Positions 43,761 through 51,927 of a DNA stretch of 64,000 nucleotides are shown here, piece by piece. The notes under the pieces were generated by a model. That model saw only the letters and a program-made list of their open reading frames with translations, was not told the DNA's origin and did no database searches. The DNA is from Amycolatopsis taiwanensis DSM 45107 (GTDB lineage: Bacteria; Actinomycetota; Actinomycetes; Mycobacteriales; Pseudonocardiaceae): the NCBI RefSeq assembly GCF_000519205.1, contig NZ_JAFB01000024.1, positions 94,658 through 158,657 on the forward strand. Direction: 5' to 3'. The number at the start of each line of letters is the position of its first letter. Within the stretch, counting starts at the first letter, position 1. The position numbers and the translations under genes were made by a program.

Positions 43761-44348
43761 TTACCGGGCTGTGGCGAATCCCTCGAGGAAGGTCGCGAGG
43801 TAGGCCGACGCGAGGGTGTTGACCGGGTCGGTGGTGTCGCCGAGCTGATCGGGGTCGGAATGGAACAACGTGTCGCGGATGAACCGGAACAGCACCCACA
43901 GCGGCACCGTGCGCTGGAAGACGCCTTGCTCCCGGCCCTTGGCCAGCACCGACAGCCAGGTCAGCTTCACCTCGTTCGCGGCCTCGACGAGCTCGTTGCC
44001 CGGTGAGTGCGTGTACAGGTGGCGCATTTCGCGTTGGTAGATCTCGGTCGCGTGCGGGTGTCGGTGCACCGCCTCGAGCGAGGTGATCACGAGCTCGCGT
44101 ACCGCCTCACGCGGATCCAGGTCGCGGGAGGAGATCTCCCGGTAGCCGGTCAGCAACTCGCGGAGGTAGCCGTGCACCACCTCACCGGCGATCGCGTCCT
44201 TCGACGGGAAGTGGTGGTAGAGGCTGCCGGACAGGACACCCACGCTGTCGGCGATCTCGCGCACCGTGGTCGCGGCGATGCCCTTCTGTGCGAAGAGCCG
44301 GGCCGCGCTCGCGAGGATCAGCGCGCGGCGCGGCTGCTCGTCGGTCAT
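43761..44348 (-). CDS. TetR family regulator, KstR2-like paralogue
   Basis: 195 residues from ATG 44348, with GAAAGGGG upstream; a longer reading adds 35 unsupported residues. The helix-turn-helix (ILASAARLFAQKGIAATTVR, DSVGVLSGSLYHHFPSKDAI) is nearly the same as in the other two KstR2-like proteins. IYQREMRHLYTHSPGNELVE and LWVLFRFIRDTLFHSD follow the same ligand domain. It is divergent from an LLM/VOC operon across an inverted repeat built from KstR2-type half-sites, and upstream of the phosphotransferase gene. Confidence 0.82.
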   Translation of the reverse strand: MTDEQPRRALILASAARLFAQKGIAATTVREIADSVGVLSGSLYHHFPSKDAIAGEVVHGYLRELLTGYREISSRDLDPREAVRELVITSLEAVHRHPHATEIYQREMRHLYTHSPGNELVEAANEVKLTWLSVLAKGREQGVFQRTVPLWVLFRFIRDTLFHSDPDQLGDTTDPVNTLASAYLATFLEGFATAR

Positions 44349-44403
44349 TCCTCGCCCCTTTCCGGGAGGCGGTGACGCGGCTCCCAGCATCCCCGGGCTC
44401 AGC

Positions 44404-44460
44404 CTAGCGCTTGCTTGGCCAGCTGCCCAGCCACTGGCGTGGATACCAAGCAAGCGTTAG
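44404..44460. promoter_or_regulatory. Split inverted repeat of KstR2-type half-sites
   Basis: CTAGCGCTTGCTTGG (44404-44418) and CCAAGCAAGCGTTAG (44446-44460) are complementary at 14 of 15 positions, 27 bp apart. Each abuts a TAGnnT-type -10 box: TAGGCT on the minus strand for the TetR gene and TAGATT (44458-44463) for the LLM gene. Their CTAG/CTTG cores deviate from the standard site. Confidence 0.65.
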
Positions 44461-44496
44461 ATTGCAAGGATCGACGCCGCGACCGTGGAAGGTGCG

Positions 44497-45456
44497 ATGA
44501 CGCCGCCGATCAAGACCGCCCTGTACGCGCCGAAGGCCGGCGCGGAGGCCTGGCGTGACCGGCTGCGGGCGATGGACGACAGCGGGCTCACCGCGATCTC
44601 CGTGTCGGACCACTTCCTGGCCGGGCACTCCGATCCGGTGGCGGCGCTGGGTGCGCTGGCCACGGCCACGCGGCGGCTGCGGCTGATGTCGCTGGTGCTG
44701 TGCAACGACTATCGCCATCCGGTGCTCACCCACAAGGCCGCGGCGACCGTCGACGTCCTCTCCGGCGGGCGGCTCGATCTCGGCCTGGGCGCGGGCTACC
44801 TGGTCGCGGAGTACGCGTCCGCGGGCCTTCCCTTCGACCGGGCCGGGATGCGCGTCGAGCGGCTCGAAGAAGCCATCGGCGTGGTCACCGCGCTGTTCTC
44901 CGGCAAGCCGGTGGTGCATGCGGGCGAGCACTACCGGATCTCCGGGATCACCGGAACGCCCGCGCCGGTTCAGCGTCCCCACCCGCCGCTGGTGCTCGGC
45001 GGCGGTGGCCGGCGGATGCTCCAGCTCGCGGGACGGTACGCGAGCATCGCCGGCATTCATTCGAACCTGCGTTCCGGGGTGGCCTACGACGCCGCGGTGA
45101 TCGAGGACATGCTGCCCGGCCGGATGGCCGAGAAGATCGGCTGGGTGCGCAGGGCCGCCGAGGGCGCCGGGCGTGACCCGGACGGTCTCGACTACCTCGC
45201 GATCACGTGGACGTGCCGGGTGGTGGACGCGCCCCGGCAGACCGCGGGGGCGCTCGCCGAGGTGTGCGCGCGCTACGGCGTGTCCACCGAGATCGGCCGG
45301 GCCTCAGCCGGGTTGCTGGTCGGGACCGTGGAGGAGTGCGTGGAACAGTTGTGTGAGCGCCGGGACCGGCTCGGACTGACCTATGTGGACTTCGGAGCCG
45401 CGGAGTTCGACGCCCTCGCTCCGCTGATCGACGCCCTGTCGGTGGCCGGACGATGA
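44497..45456 (+). CDS. Luciferase-like (LLM class) F420-dependent oxidoreductase
   Basis: 319 residues from ATG 44497, with GGAAGGTG just upstream. LLM fold motifs: MDDSGLTAISVSDHFLAGHS, LMSLVLCNDYRHPVLTHKAA, VDVLSGGRLDLGLGAGYLVA, HPPLVLGGGGRRMLQLAGRY. It belongs to the group with the GGGGxRML glycine stretch often labelled F420-dependent TIGR03621-like. Its stop overlaps the following VOC gene (ATGA). It is probably controlled by the divergent TetR protein. A role in steroid ring metabolism is inferred from position only. Confidence 0.88.
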   Translation: MTPPIKTALYAPKAGAEAWRDRLRAMDDSGLTAISVSDHFLAGHSDPVAALGALATATRRLRLMSLVLCNDYRHPVLTHKAAATVDVLSGGRLDLGLGAGYLVAEYASAGLPFDRAGMRVERLEEAIGVVTALFSGKPVVHAGEHYRISGITGTPAPVQRPHPPLVLGGGGRRMLQLAGRYASIAGIHSNLRSGVAYDAAVIEDMLPGRMAEKIGWVRRAAEGAGRDPDGLDYLAITWTCRVVDAPRQTAGALAEVCARYGVSTEIGRASAGLLVGTVEECVEQLCERRDRLGLTYVDFGAAEFDALAPLIDALSVAGR

Positions 45457-45920
45457 CTGCCGAGTACCCGTTGACGGCGTTGCACCACGTGGGCATCGTC
45501 GTGCCGGATCTCCAGGCCGCCGTCGCGGATACGCGGCGACGGCTCGGGTTGGACCTCCGCGTGTTCCCGGCGGGTGTCTACCGCTGCCGGATCCACGGCC
45601 GCTACGCCGAACCCGTAACGCAGGTGGCGCTGTCCGTCGAGGGGCCGCCGCACCTGGAGTTGCTGGCCGCCGTCTCCGGTAACGACGTGTGGGTTCCCGT
45701 GCCGGGAGTGCACCATCTCGGGTTCGTCGTCGACGACCTGCCCGCGGCCGCGCGGCGGTTGGCACAGGCCGGCTCGCCGCTGGTCATGGGCGGGCTGGGG
45801 GAGGGGCGGTTTCCCGCGGGCGCGACCTACCACCGCGACCCGCTCGGGCACCTCGTGGAACTACTGGACGAGCGGACGGCGGACCGCTTCGCACGGTCAC
45901 TCGCCGAGCCCGGCGGGTAA
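45453..45920 (+). CDS. VOC (glyoxalase/methylmalonyl-CoA epimerase-like) protein
   Basis: 155 residues with two beta-alpha-beta-beta-beta modules: LHHVGIVVPDLQAAVADTRR with the first metal His and HHLGFVVDDLPAAARRLAQA with the second. HLELLAAV and HLVELLDE bring the two Glu ligands, so a complete two-His two-Glu metal site is present. The modules are in the order of methylmalonyl-CoA epimerase. It may epimerise or isomerise a 2-methyl acyl-CoA or act as a dioxygenase. Translation is coupled to the LLM gene. Confidence 0.82.
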   Translation: MTAEYPLTALHHVGIVVPDLQAAVADTRRRLGLDLRVFPAGVYRCRIHGRYAEPVTQVALSVEGPPHLELLAAVSGNDVWVPVPGVHHLGFVVDDLPAAARRLAQAGSPLVMGGLGEGRFPAGATYHRDPLGHLVELLDERTADRFARSLAEPGG

Positions 45921-45936
45921 GCATCCGGTGATCGCC

Positions 45937-45985
45937 TTGACGGTCCCCGAAACGGAAACTAGCCTACCTTGATCAAGCGCTTGGT
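45937..45985 (+). promoter_or_regulatory. Promoter and KstR2-type operator of the LIV-type transporter operon
   Basis: TTGACG (45937-45942), a 17-bp spacer and TAGCCT (45960-45965) predict an RNA start near 45972, where ATCAAGCGCTTGGT (45972-45985) begins, an exact match to AnCAAGnnCTTGnT. GAGAGGG and ATG 46006 follow. Confidence 0.8.
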
Positions 45986-46005
45986 TGGTCCAGAGAGGGA
46001 CGATC

Positions 46006-47214
46006 ATGAGAACAACGAGGTTCGTAGCCGCGGCCGCCGCGGCGGCGCTGCTCCTGGCCGGATGCGGCAGCCAGGGTTCGTCCGGATCGGGCGGGCCGGA
46101 CCAGCCGCTGCGGGTGATGATCACGGGTGGGCTGAGCGCCCCCGGCGTGCTGGCCGCGAACGCGCAGACGTCGGTACTGGCCGCACGAGCCGGCGTCGAG
46201 GACATCAACAAGGCCGGCGGCATCGGTGGCCGCCGCGTCGAACTCACCGTCGTCGACGACACCGGTGATGCCACGACCGCGGTCACGAAATTACGGGAAG
46301 CGTTGGCGTCCAAGGAGAAGCCCGACGTCTTCCTCAACTCGGGCCCGTCCACGATCGCGAACGCGACGCTCCCGATCCTCAAGCAGAACAAGGTGCTCGC
46401 GTTCAACGTCGGTCCGACGAAGGACTCCGCGGATCCCAAGCAGTACCCGCTCAACTTCGATCTCTCGCCGGGGCCGCAGGACCAGCTGAAGGGATTCATC
46501 GCGCACATCAAGCAGAAGGGCTACGCCTCGGTTGGCGTGATCCACGGCAACAGCGCCTACGGCCAGACCTTCTCCGCGAACGCGCAGGACGCGTTGACCG
46601 CGGCCGGGATAACGGTGGTGGGCAACGAACAGTACGACGTGTCCGCGCTCGACATGACCCCGCAACTGCAGAGCCTGCAAGCGAAGAACCCGCAGGTGCT
46701 GGTGGTCGACGCGTACGGGGCGCCGGCCGGATACCTGTTGCAGAGCCTGGAGAAGCTCGGCTGGAACGTGCCGCTGCTGGGTGACACCTCGGTGTCGGCG
46801 ACCAGCCTCGTGTCCACGCCGCCGCCCGGCGGGATTTTGGGCACCCCGCAGGTCGCGAACCTGCTCATGCAGGTCTTCAAGAGCACCTCTTACGACCCCG
46901 CCGCCGACAAGGTGAACAACATGGTCAAGACCATGTCCGGGCTGGGGCAGATTCCGGGGAACCTGATCCTGGCCTACAACTACGACGTGTTCGCTCTGCT
47001 CGCCGCCGCGGCGCGGGACGCGGGATCGACCGAGACGGCCGCGCTGGCGAAGTCGCTGGAGAAGCCGGCCGTGCAGGAGTCGGCGGGTACGGCGGTGATC
47101 TCGCGGTACAACTTCACGTCCGAGTCGCACGAGCCCGCCGCCGACGCCGACACGTTCACCTTCGTGGCGCCGTCGAAGATCCTCAACGGCCAGTTCGGGC
47201 ACCCGGGCGCCTGA
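46006..47214 (+). CDS. LIV-type ABC transporter substrate-binding lipoprotein
   Basis: 402 residues from ATG 46006, with GAGAGGG upstream. Lipoprotein signal with lipobox LLAGC. The fold is type I LivK/AmiC-like: VEDINKAGGIGGRRVELTVV, KLREALASKEKPDVFLNSGP and DPKQYPLNFDLSPGPQDQLK. LivK relatives bind branched amino acids, but in soil actinobacteria and proteobacteria they often bind aromatic or alicyclic acids. With a KstR2-type operator in front, a steroid-ring acid is a reasonable guess. First gene of a four-gene transporter operon. Confidence 0.88.
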   Translation: MRTTRFVAAAAAAALLLAGCGSQGSSGSGGPDQPLRVMITGGLSAPGVLAANAQTSVLAARAGVEDINKAGGIGGRRVELTVVDDTGDATTAVTKLREALASKEKPDVFLNSGPSTIANATLPILKQNKVLAFNVGPTKDSADPKQYPLNFDLSPGPQDQLKGFIAHIKQKGYASVGVIHGNSAYGQTFSANAQDALTAAGITVVGNEQYDVSALDMTPQLQSLQAKNPQVLVVDAYGAPAGYLLQSLEKLGWNVPLLGDTSVSATSLVSTPPPGGILGTPQVANLLMQVFKSTSYDPAADKVNNMVKTMSGLGQIPGNLILAYNYDVFALLAAAARDAGSTETAALAKSLEKPAVQESAGTAVISRYNFTSESHEPAADADTFTFVAPSKILNGQFGHPGA

Positions 47215-47231
47215 GGGTTGGGAGCCACGCC

Positions 47232-48089
47232 ATGACGCTCATCTGGTCCGGGCTCGCGCTCGGCGCCGTTTACGCGCTGGTCGCGGTCGGCTACAACATC
47301 GTGTTCATCTCCTCGCGCACCTTCAACTTCGCGCACGCCCAGCTGATGATGGTGGGCACGTTCGTCGCCTACACCGGCCTGGTCACCCTGCACCTACCGG
47401 TCATCGTGGTGGCGTTGCTGGCCGCGGTGACGGTACTCGTATTGGCCGGGCTGGAAGAGCGGTTCGCGGTGCGGCCGGCGGCGTCCCACGAAACGCAGCT
47501 GGTCACCACCCTCGGCGCGGCCACCCTGCTCAACGGGGCGGCCCAGCTGATCTGGGGCGGCCAGCCGCTGACGGTGCCGTTCTTCGGGTCGAACGACGTG
47601 ACGACCCTGCTGGGCGGGCGGGTCTATCCCGTCGAAATCGTGTTGATCGTGCTCGCCGTGGTGCTCGTGGTGGTGCTCGCCCAGCTCAGCCGGCGTACCC
47701 TGCTCGGCCTGGCGCTGCTGGGCATGTCGGAGGATCGCGAAGCCGCGATGTTGCGCGGCATCAACGTAAAGCGGCTCGTCCTGGGCGCTTTCGCGTTGTC
47801 CGGAGCACTCGCCGGGGTGCTCGGGCTTTTCGTGGGCCCCAAGACATACGCGGTGGCGACGCTGGGTTCCGCGTTGGCGCTCAAGGGATTCGTGGCGCTG
47901 GCCATCGGCGGTTTCGGCTCGCTGGCTGGAGCGTTGCTCGGCGGGCTGTCGGTCGGCGTGATCGAGTCGGCGACGGCGCGCTACCTGGGCTCCGAATTCA
48001 GCAACCTCATGGTCTTCGCGGTGCTGCTGATCATCCTGTTGGCCCGCCCGGCCGGCTTGTTCGGCCGGGTTCGAGAACGGGCGGTGTGA
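47232..48089 (+). CDS. LIV-type ABC transporter permease (LivH-like)
   Basis: 285 residues with about eight hydrophobic helices. LALGAVYALVAVGYNIVFIS opens the typical LivH N-terminus, and ALLGMSEDREAAMLRGINVK is the coupling loop that docks to the ATPase. GSALALKGFVALAIGGFGSL is the conserved last loop. It is 17 bp after the binding protein and 3 bp before the fused permease-ATPase. Forms one half of the channel. Confidence 0.9.
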   Translation: MTLIWSGLALGAVYALVAVGYNIVFISSRTFNFAHAQLMMVGTFVAYTGLVTLHLPVIVVALLAAVTVLVLAGLEERFAVRPAASHETQLVTTLGAATLLNGAAQLIWGGQPLTVPFFGSNDVTTLLGGRVYPVEIVLIVLAVVLVVVLAQLSRRTLLGLALLGMSEDREAAMLRGINVKRLVLGAFALSGALAGVLGLFVGPKTYAVATLGSALALKGFVALAIGGFGSLAGALLGGLSVGVIESATARYLGSEFSNLMVFAVLLIILLARPAGLFGRVRERAV

Positions 48090-48092
48090 ACC

Positions 48093-49940
48093 ATGGTCGT
48101 CTGGCGGGCATTTCGTGCCGTCCCAACGTGGGTGCCGCCGCTGGTGGTCGCGGTGGTCGTGCTGTTGCTGCCCCAGCTGGGATTGGACTTCGCGACGTCA
48201 CGGCAGGTCCAGCTGGCATGCATTCTCGCGCTGGTTGTCAGCGGGTTGAACCTCTCGCTCGGCTACGCGGGGCAACTCGCGCTCGGTCAGGCCGCGATGT
48301 ACGCGGCCGGCGCCTACACCGCGGGATTGTTGTCCATCGCCGGGTACACCGACATCCTGCTGCAACTGGTGGTGGCCGGGCTGGTGGCGCTGGCGGTCGG
48401 GGTGCTCACCGGCATCCCTGGCCTGCGGCTGGGCAGCTGGTCGCTGGCGATGACGTCGTTCTTCCTGGTGCTGCTGGTGCCCGACGTGCTCGCGATGTTC
48501 GAGGACGTCACCGGCGGCCACAACGGGTTGAGCGGAATCGAAGGCCCGACCCTGTTCGGCGCGCCACTGGATACCGACGGCTATTACGTCGTGATCGTGG
48601 TGGTGGCCATTGTCTGGTTCGCGGTGCTGCGCAACATCGTCGTGTCCCGGCACGGTGTCGCGTTCCGCGTCCTCAAGCAGAGCCCGGTGCTGGCCTCGTC
48701 GGTCGGCATCTCGGTGTTCCGGATGAAGCTGCTGGGGTACGCGCTCGGTGCGTTCCCGGCGGGCCTGGCCGGTGCTTTGTTCGCCAACCTGGACGGCTAT
48801 CTCTCACCCGAGACGTTCACCTTCACGCTGGCCACCTCGGTGCTCGCCGCGTCCATCCTCGGCGGTTCGGCCAGCGTGTACGGGGCCGCGGTCGGCGCCG
48901 CGATCATGCAGCTCGGCCCGAACCAGTCCTCGGCGTTCCAGCAGTACGCGCTCGTCTTCTACGGCGCGTTCCTGATCCTGGGCGGCGTGCTGCTCGGCGG
49001 TGGCCTGGCCCAGCTGTTCCGCGGTCTGGTCACGCGCCTCGACCGCAGAGCGGGCCTGGCCCCTTCGCGAACCGCCGCACCACCGGGGGAACCGCCGGAG
49101 GTCCCTGCCTTGCGGGGCGTCGAGCTGGCGGTGTCCGGCCTGTCCAAGGCGTTCGGTGGGAACCAGGCGCTGCGGGACGTGTCGATCACCGCGGCCCCCG
49201 GCCGGGTTACCGCGCTGATCGGGCCCAACGGGTCCGGCAAGACCACGTTGCTGAACATGATCTCCGGTTTCTACCGCACCGACGCGGGCCGGATCGCCCT
49301 CGACGACGGCCAGATCCAGCGACTGCCGGCCCACCGGGTCGCCAGGGCAGGTGTGGCCCGCACGTTCCAGACGCCCAACCTGCCCGCCGGGGTGACGGTG
49401 GCCGAAGCCGTCGCGTCCGGCCGGTACAGCACGCATCGGGCATCGACGCTCGGCGCGGTGTTGCGGCTGCCCCGGTTCCGGCGGATCCGCGCGGCGGACA
49501 TCGCCGAAGCCGAGCGAGTGCTGGAGCTCGTCGGGCTGGCGCACCTGCGGGACGCCGAGGCGGTGTCGCTGCCACTGGGCAACCGGCGGCTGCTGGAGGT
49601 CGCCCGGGCGCTGGTGACGGAGCCGAAGGTGCTTCTGCTGGACGAGGCGGCGTCCGGTTTGGACGAAGACGAAGTCGACCGGCTCGCCGAGCTGATCCGC
49701 CGGATCCGCGACGCGGGCGGCACCGTGCTGCTGGTGGAACACAATTTCCGCCTGATACTGGCGTTGGCGGACGAGATCTTCGTGCTGGCCCACGGTCAGG
49801 TGATCGCGTCCGGCCCACCCGAGGTCATCGAGCGCGACCCGCGCGTGCTGAACGAGTACCTCGGCGTGCGCTCCACCGAGTCTGCCGAGTCTTCTGAGTC
49901 TTCAAAGGCCATGGACACGATGAAGGCGGGGGAGCGATGA
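48093..49940 (+). CDS. Fused LIV-type permease and ATPase (LivM-LivG)
   Basis: 615 residues in one frame. Residues 1 to about 325 are a LivM permease (SLGYAGQLALGQAAMYAAGA, RHGVAFRVLKQSPVLASSVG, GPxxGAAIMQLG-type end). After a Pro/Ala linker near 330-350, a complete LivG ATPase follows with Walker A GPNGSGKTT, the LivG stretch RTFQTPNLPAGVTVAEAVAS, Walker B VLLLDEAASGLDEDEV and the H-loop LVEHNFRLIL. The signature motif is SLPLGNRRLLEVARAL. Such permease-ATPase fusions are known in actinobacteria and proteobacteria. It overlaps the next ATPase gene (ATGA). Confidence 0.9.
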   Translation: MVVWRAFRAVPTWVPPLVVAVVVLLLPQLGLDFATSRQVQLACILALVVSGLNLSLGYAGQLALGQAAMYAAGAYTAGLLSIAGYTDILLQLVVAGLVALAVGVLTGIPGLRLGSWSLAMTSFFLVLLVPDVLAMFEDVTGGHNGLSGIEGPTLFGAPLDTDGYYVVIVVVAIVWFAVLRNIVVSRHGVAFRVLKQSPVLASSVGISVFRMKLLGYALGAFPAGLAGALFANLDGYLSPETFTFTLATSVLAASILGGSASVYGAAVGAAIMQLGPNQSSAFQQYALVFYGAFLILGGVLLGGGLAQLFRGLVTRLDRRAGLAPSRTAAPPGEPPEVPALRGVELAVSGLSKAFGGNQALRDVSITAAPGRVTALIGPNGSGKTTLLNMISGFYRTDAGRIALDDGQIQRLPAHRVARAGVARTFQTPNLPAGVTVAEAVASGRYSTHRASTLGAVLRLPRFRRIRAADIAEAERVLELVGLAHLRDAEAVSLPLGNRRLLEVARALVTEPKVLLLDEAASGLDEDEVDRLAELIRRIRDAGGTVLLVEHNFRLILALADEIFVLAHGQVIASGPPEVIERDPRVLNEYLGVRSTESAESSESSKAMDTMKAGER

Positions 49941-50689
49941 CGACCGAGCCGGGCCCGGTGCTGCGGGTTCACGAGCTGGCCACCGGGTACGGCGACCTGC
50001 GGGTCGTGTGGGACGTCTCGGTCGAGGTGCGGGCGGGCGAGGTGACCGCCCTGCTGGGACGCAACGGCGCGGGCAAGACGAGCACGCTGCGCGCGGTGTC
50101 CGGGCTCAACAAGATCTCGCACGGCACCGTCGAGTTGGCCGGTGAAGACGTTTCCCGGCTCGCGCCGCACGTGCGGGTGCGCCGGGGAATGGCCTATGTC
50201 CAGGAAGGCAAGCGAGTCTTCCACCGGTTGACGGTGGAACAGAACCTGTTGCTCGGCGGCTATCCGCGCCGCCTCGGCCGGGCGAAGCTGCGCGGCTCGG
50301 TGGACGCGATCTACGACCTGTTCCCGATCCTCGGCGAGCGGCGCGCACTGCTGGCCGGTGCGATGTCGGGCGGCCAGCAGCAGATGCTGGCCATCGGGCA
50401 GGCACTGATGGCGAAGCCGTCCCTGCTGTTGCTCGACGAGCCGTCCGGTGGCCTCGCGCCGGTCGTGGTGGCGGAGGTGATGGAGCGAATCGCCGCGCTC
50501 AAGGAGACCGGGCTGGCGATCCTGCTGGTGGAGCAGGCGGTCGAGGCCGCCCTCGGCGTCGCCGACCACATCGCGGTGCTCGACATCGGCCGCGTGGTGC
50601 TGACCGCACGCGCCGACGAGGTGTCGAACCTCGACCTGGTGCGAGACGCGTACTTCGGCCGCGCCGGCGCACAGTCACGACCGGACTGA
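49937..50689 (+). CDS. LIV-type ABC transporter ATPase (LivF-like)
   Basis: 250 residues. Walker A GRNGAGKTS, LivF-specific GMAYVQEGKRVFHRLTVEQN, signature MSGGQQQMLAIGQALM, Walker B LLLLDEPSGGLAPVVV and H-loop LVEQAVEAAL. It is the second ATPase of the LIV-type importer. Its last 15 bp overlap the end of a TetR gene on the opposite strand, so the transcript must end inside or beyond that gene. Confidence 0.9.
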   Translation: MTTEPGPVLRVHELATGYGDLRVVWDVSVEVRAGEVTALLGRNGAGKTSTLRAVSGLNKISHGTVELAGEDVSRLAPHVRVRRGMAYVQEGKRVFHRLTVEQNLLLGGYPRRLGRAKLRGSVDAIYDLFPILGERRALLAGAMSGGQQQMLAIGQALMAKPSLLLLDEPSGGLAPVVVAEVMERIAALKETGLAILLVEQAVEAALGVADHIAVLDIGRVVLTARADEVSNLDLVRDAYFGRAGAQSRPD

Positions 50690-51334
50690 GCGGCTTTCCG
50701 GCGGTCGTTCCTCGCTGGTCGCTGCTCCCAATACTCCGACTGTGAGCTTGTCCAGGTTGTCAAGTACAAGGTCGGCCAGGTCCGGGCCGGCCTCGGTCGC
50801 AACCCAGATTTCCAGGCCGACGCGAAACGCGGCAACCGCCGCCGCTGCGACAAGCTTGGCGTGCTGCGGGTCTCGCCCGGCAGGCGGATGCGCTTCGGCA
50901 ACCGTGCGGACGAGCTGGTCGAATCCCGCGAACACAGCGTTGAGGGGTGCTTCGAGCGCGGGGGTGGCGGAAACGACGCGTAGGCGTGCCAACTCGCGGT
51001 TCGACTGCTCCGTGTAAGCGTGGCAGATCTCGCGTATCACCGCGTGCAAAGCCGTGAGAGTCGATTCCTGCGGTGGCCGCCGGGCGAAGAGGTCTTGTGC
51101 CAGGGAGAGGTGCTCGCGGAGGTGGCCGAGCACGAGGTCTTCCTTGGAGGTGAAGTAGCGGAAGTAGGTTCGTATCGAAACCGTGCACGCTTCGCAGATG
51201 TCTTCGAGCCGCACTTGGTCGTAGCCGCGATCCAGAAACATCCGAAGTGCGGCCGACTCCAAGCTCTCCCTGGTCATCGCCTTCTTACGCGCTCGCAGGC
51301 CCACTGCCGGCCCAGGCGTCTCGACCTTGCCCAT
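50675..51334 (-). CDS. TetR family regulator (non-KstR2 type)
   Basis: 219 residues from ATG 51334, with AGAGG upstream. The helix-turn-helix is LESAALRMFLDRGYDQVRLE, then CEACTVSIRTYFRYFTSKED, a group distinct from the three KstR2-like proteins. The helical C-terminus is generic. It is divergent from a DUF3224-like gene, and a perfect GCCAGT-G-ACTGGC palindrome lies between them inside the promoter of that gene. So it probably represses 51412-51864. Confidence 0.87.
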   Translation of the reverse strand: MGKVETPGPAVGLRARKKAMTRESLESAALRMFLDRGYDQVRLEDICEACTVSIRTYFRYFTSKEDLVLGHLREHLSLAQDLFARRPPQESTLTALHAVIREICHAYTEQSNRELARLRVVSATPALEAPLNAVFAGFDQLVRTVAEAHPPAGRDPQHAKLVAAAAVAAFRVGLEIWVATEAGPDLADLVLDNLDKLTVGVLGAATSEERPPESRSVRS

Positions 51335-51346
51335 AAGTGCCTCTCA

Positions 51347-51376
51347 TTGACATGTGCCAGTGACTGGCGCGATTAT
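51347..51376 (+). promoter_or_regulatory. Promoter with GCCAGT-G-ACTGGC operator in its spacer
   Basis: TTGACA (51347-51352) and GATTAT (51371-51376) are 18 bp apart. The perfect 6+1+6 palindrome at 51356-51368 fills the spacer. The adjacent TetR protein is the candidate ligand. Confidence 0.7.
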
Positions 51377-51411
51377 ATCCGGGGCTTGGGGTCGCAACCG
51401 AAGGAGGACTC

Positions 51412-51864
51412 GTGACCGAGAATCAGCGCCCGCGACATCAGCAGTCCAGCGGCGAAAGCAAGGTCGTGGTCACCGGCTTCGACCGATTCGTCATCAGCGA
51501 GCCGGATGACAGCGGAGTCACCCTGGTGTCCGATGTGCTCCGCGAACGGTTCACCGGAAGCCTGGTCGGTGAAGGCACGGCAGACCACGTCCGCGTTCTT
51601 TACCCGGATGGGCGGCACACCTTCACGGGCGTTGAGCGGATCACCGGCGCGCTTGACGGGCGGACCGGTTCTTTTGTGCTCACGGCGCAGGGATATTCGG
51701 TCGACGGGATGGTGCATGGGCGCTGGGAGGTCGTCCCGCAGTCGGCAACGGGGGAACTCGCGGGACTTCGCGGTCACGGCGTCTTCACGGCAGACACGCG
51801 GCTCGCCGCCGACGCCGACATTCACGCAAACGCCACAGACTGCTTTACCTACTGGTACGAGTGA
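51412..51864 (+). CDS. DUF3224-like small beta-barrel protein
   Basis: 150 residues from GTG 51412, with AAGGAGG eight bases upstream. EGTADHVRVLYPDG, FTGVERITGALDGRTGSFVL and GRWEVVPQSATGELAGLRGH reproduce the DUF3224/allene-oxide-cyclase-like barrel pattern, in which GTLDGRxGSFVL and GTGELAGLRG are hallmark strands. No catalytic role is established for the family. No signal peptide. It appears monocistronic and under the divergent TetR protein. A link with the steroid genes is not shown. Confidence 0.75.
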   Translation: MTENQRPRHQQSSGESKVVVTGFDRFVISEPDDSGVTLVSDVLRERFTGSLVGEGTADHVRVLYPDGRHTFTGVERITGALDGRTGSFVLTAQGYSVDGMVHGRWEVVPQSATGELAGLRGHGVFTADTRLAADADIHANATDCFTYWYE

Positions 51865-51927
51865 CCGCGGCGCAGAGTGGGCCGGCTGGTGAAAGCCGGA
51901 CTTTCCACCCTTTCCTTACCTCAAGCG

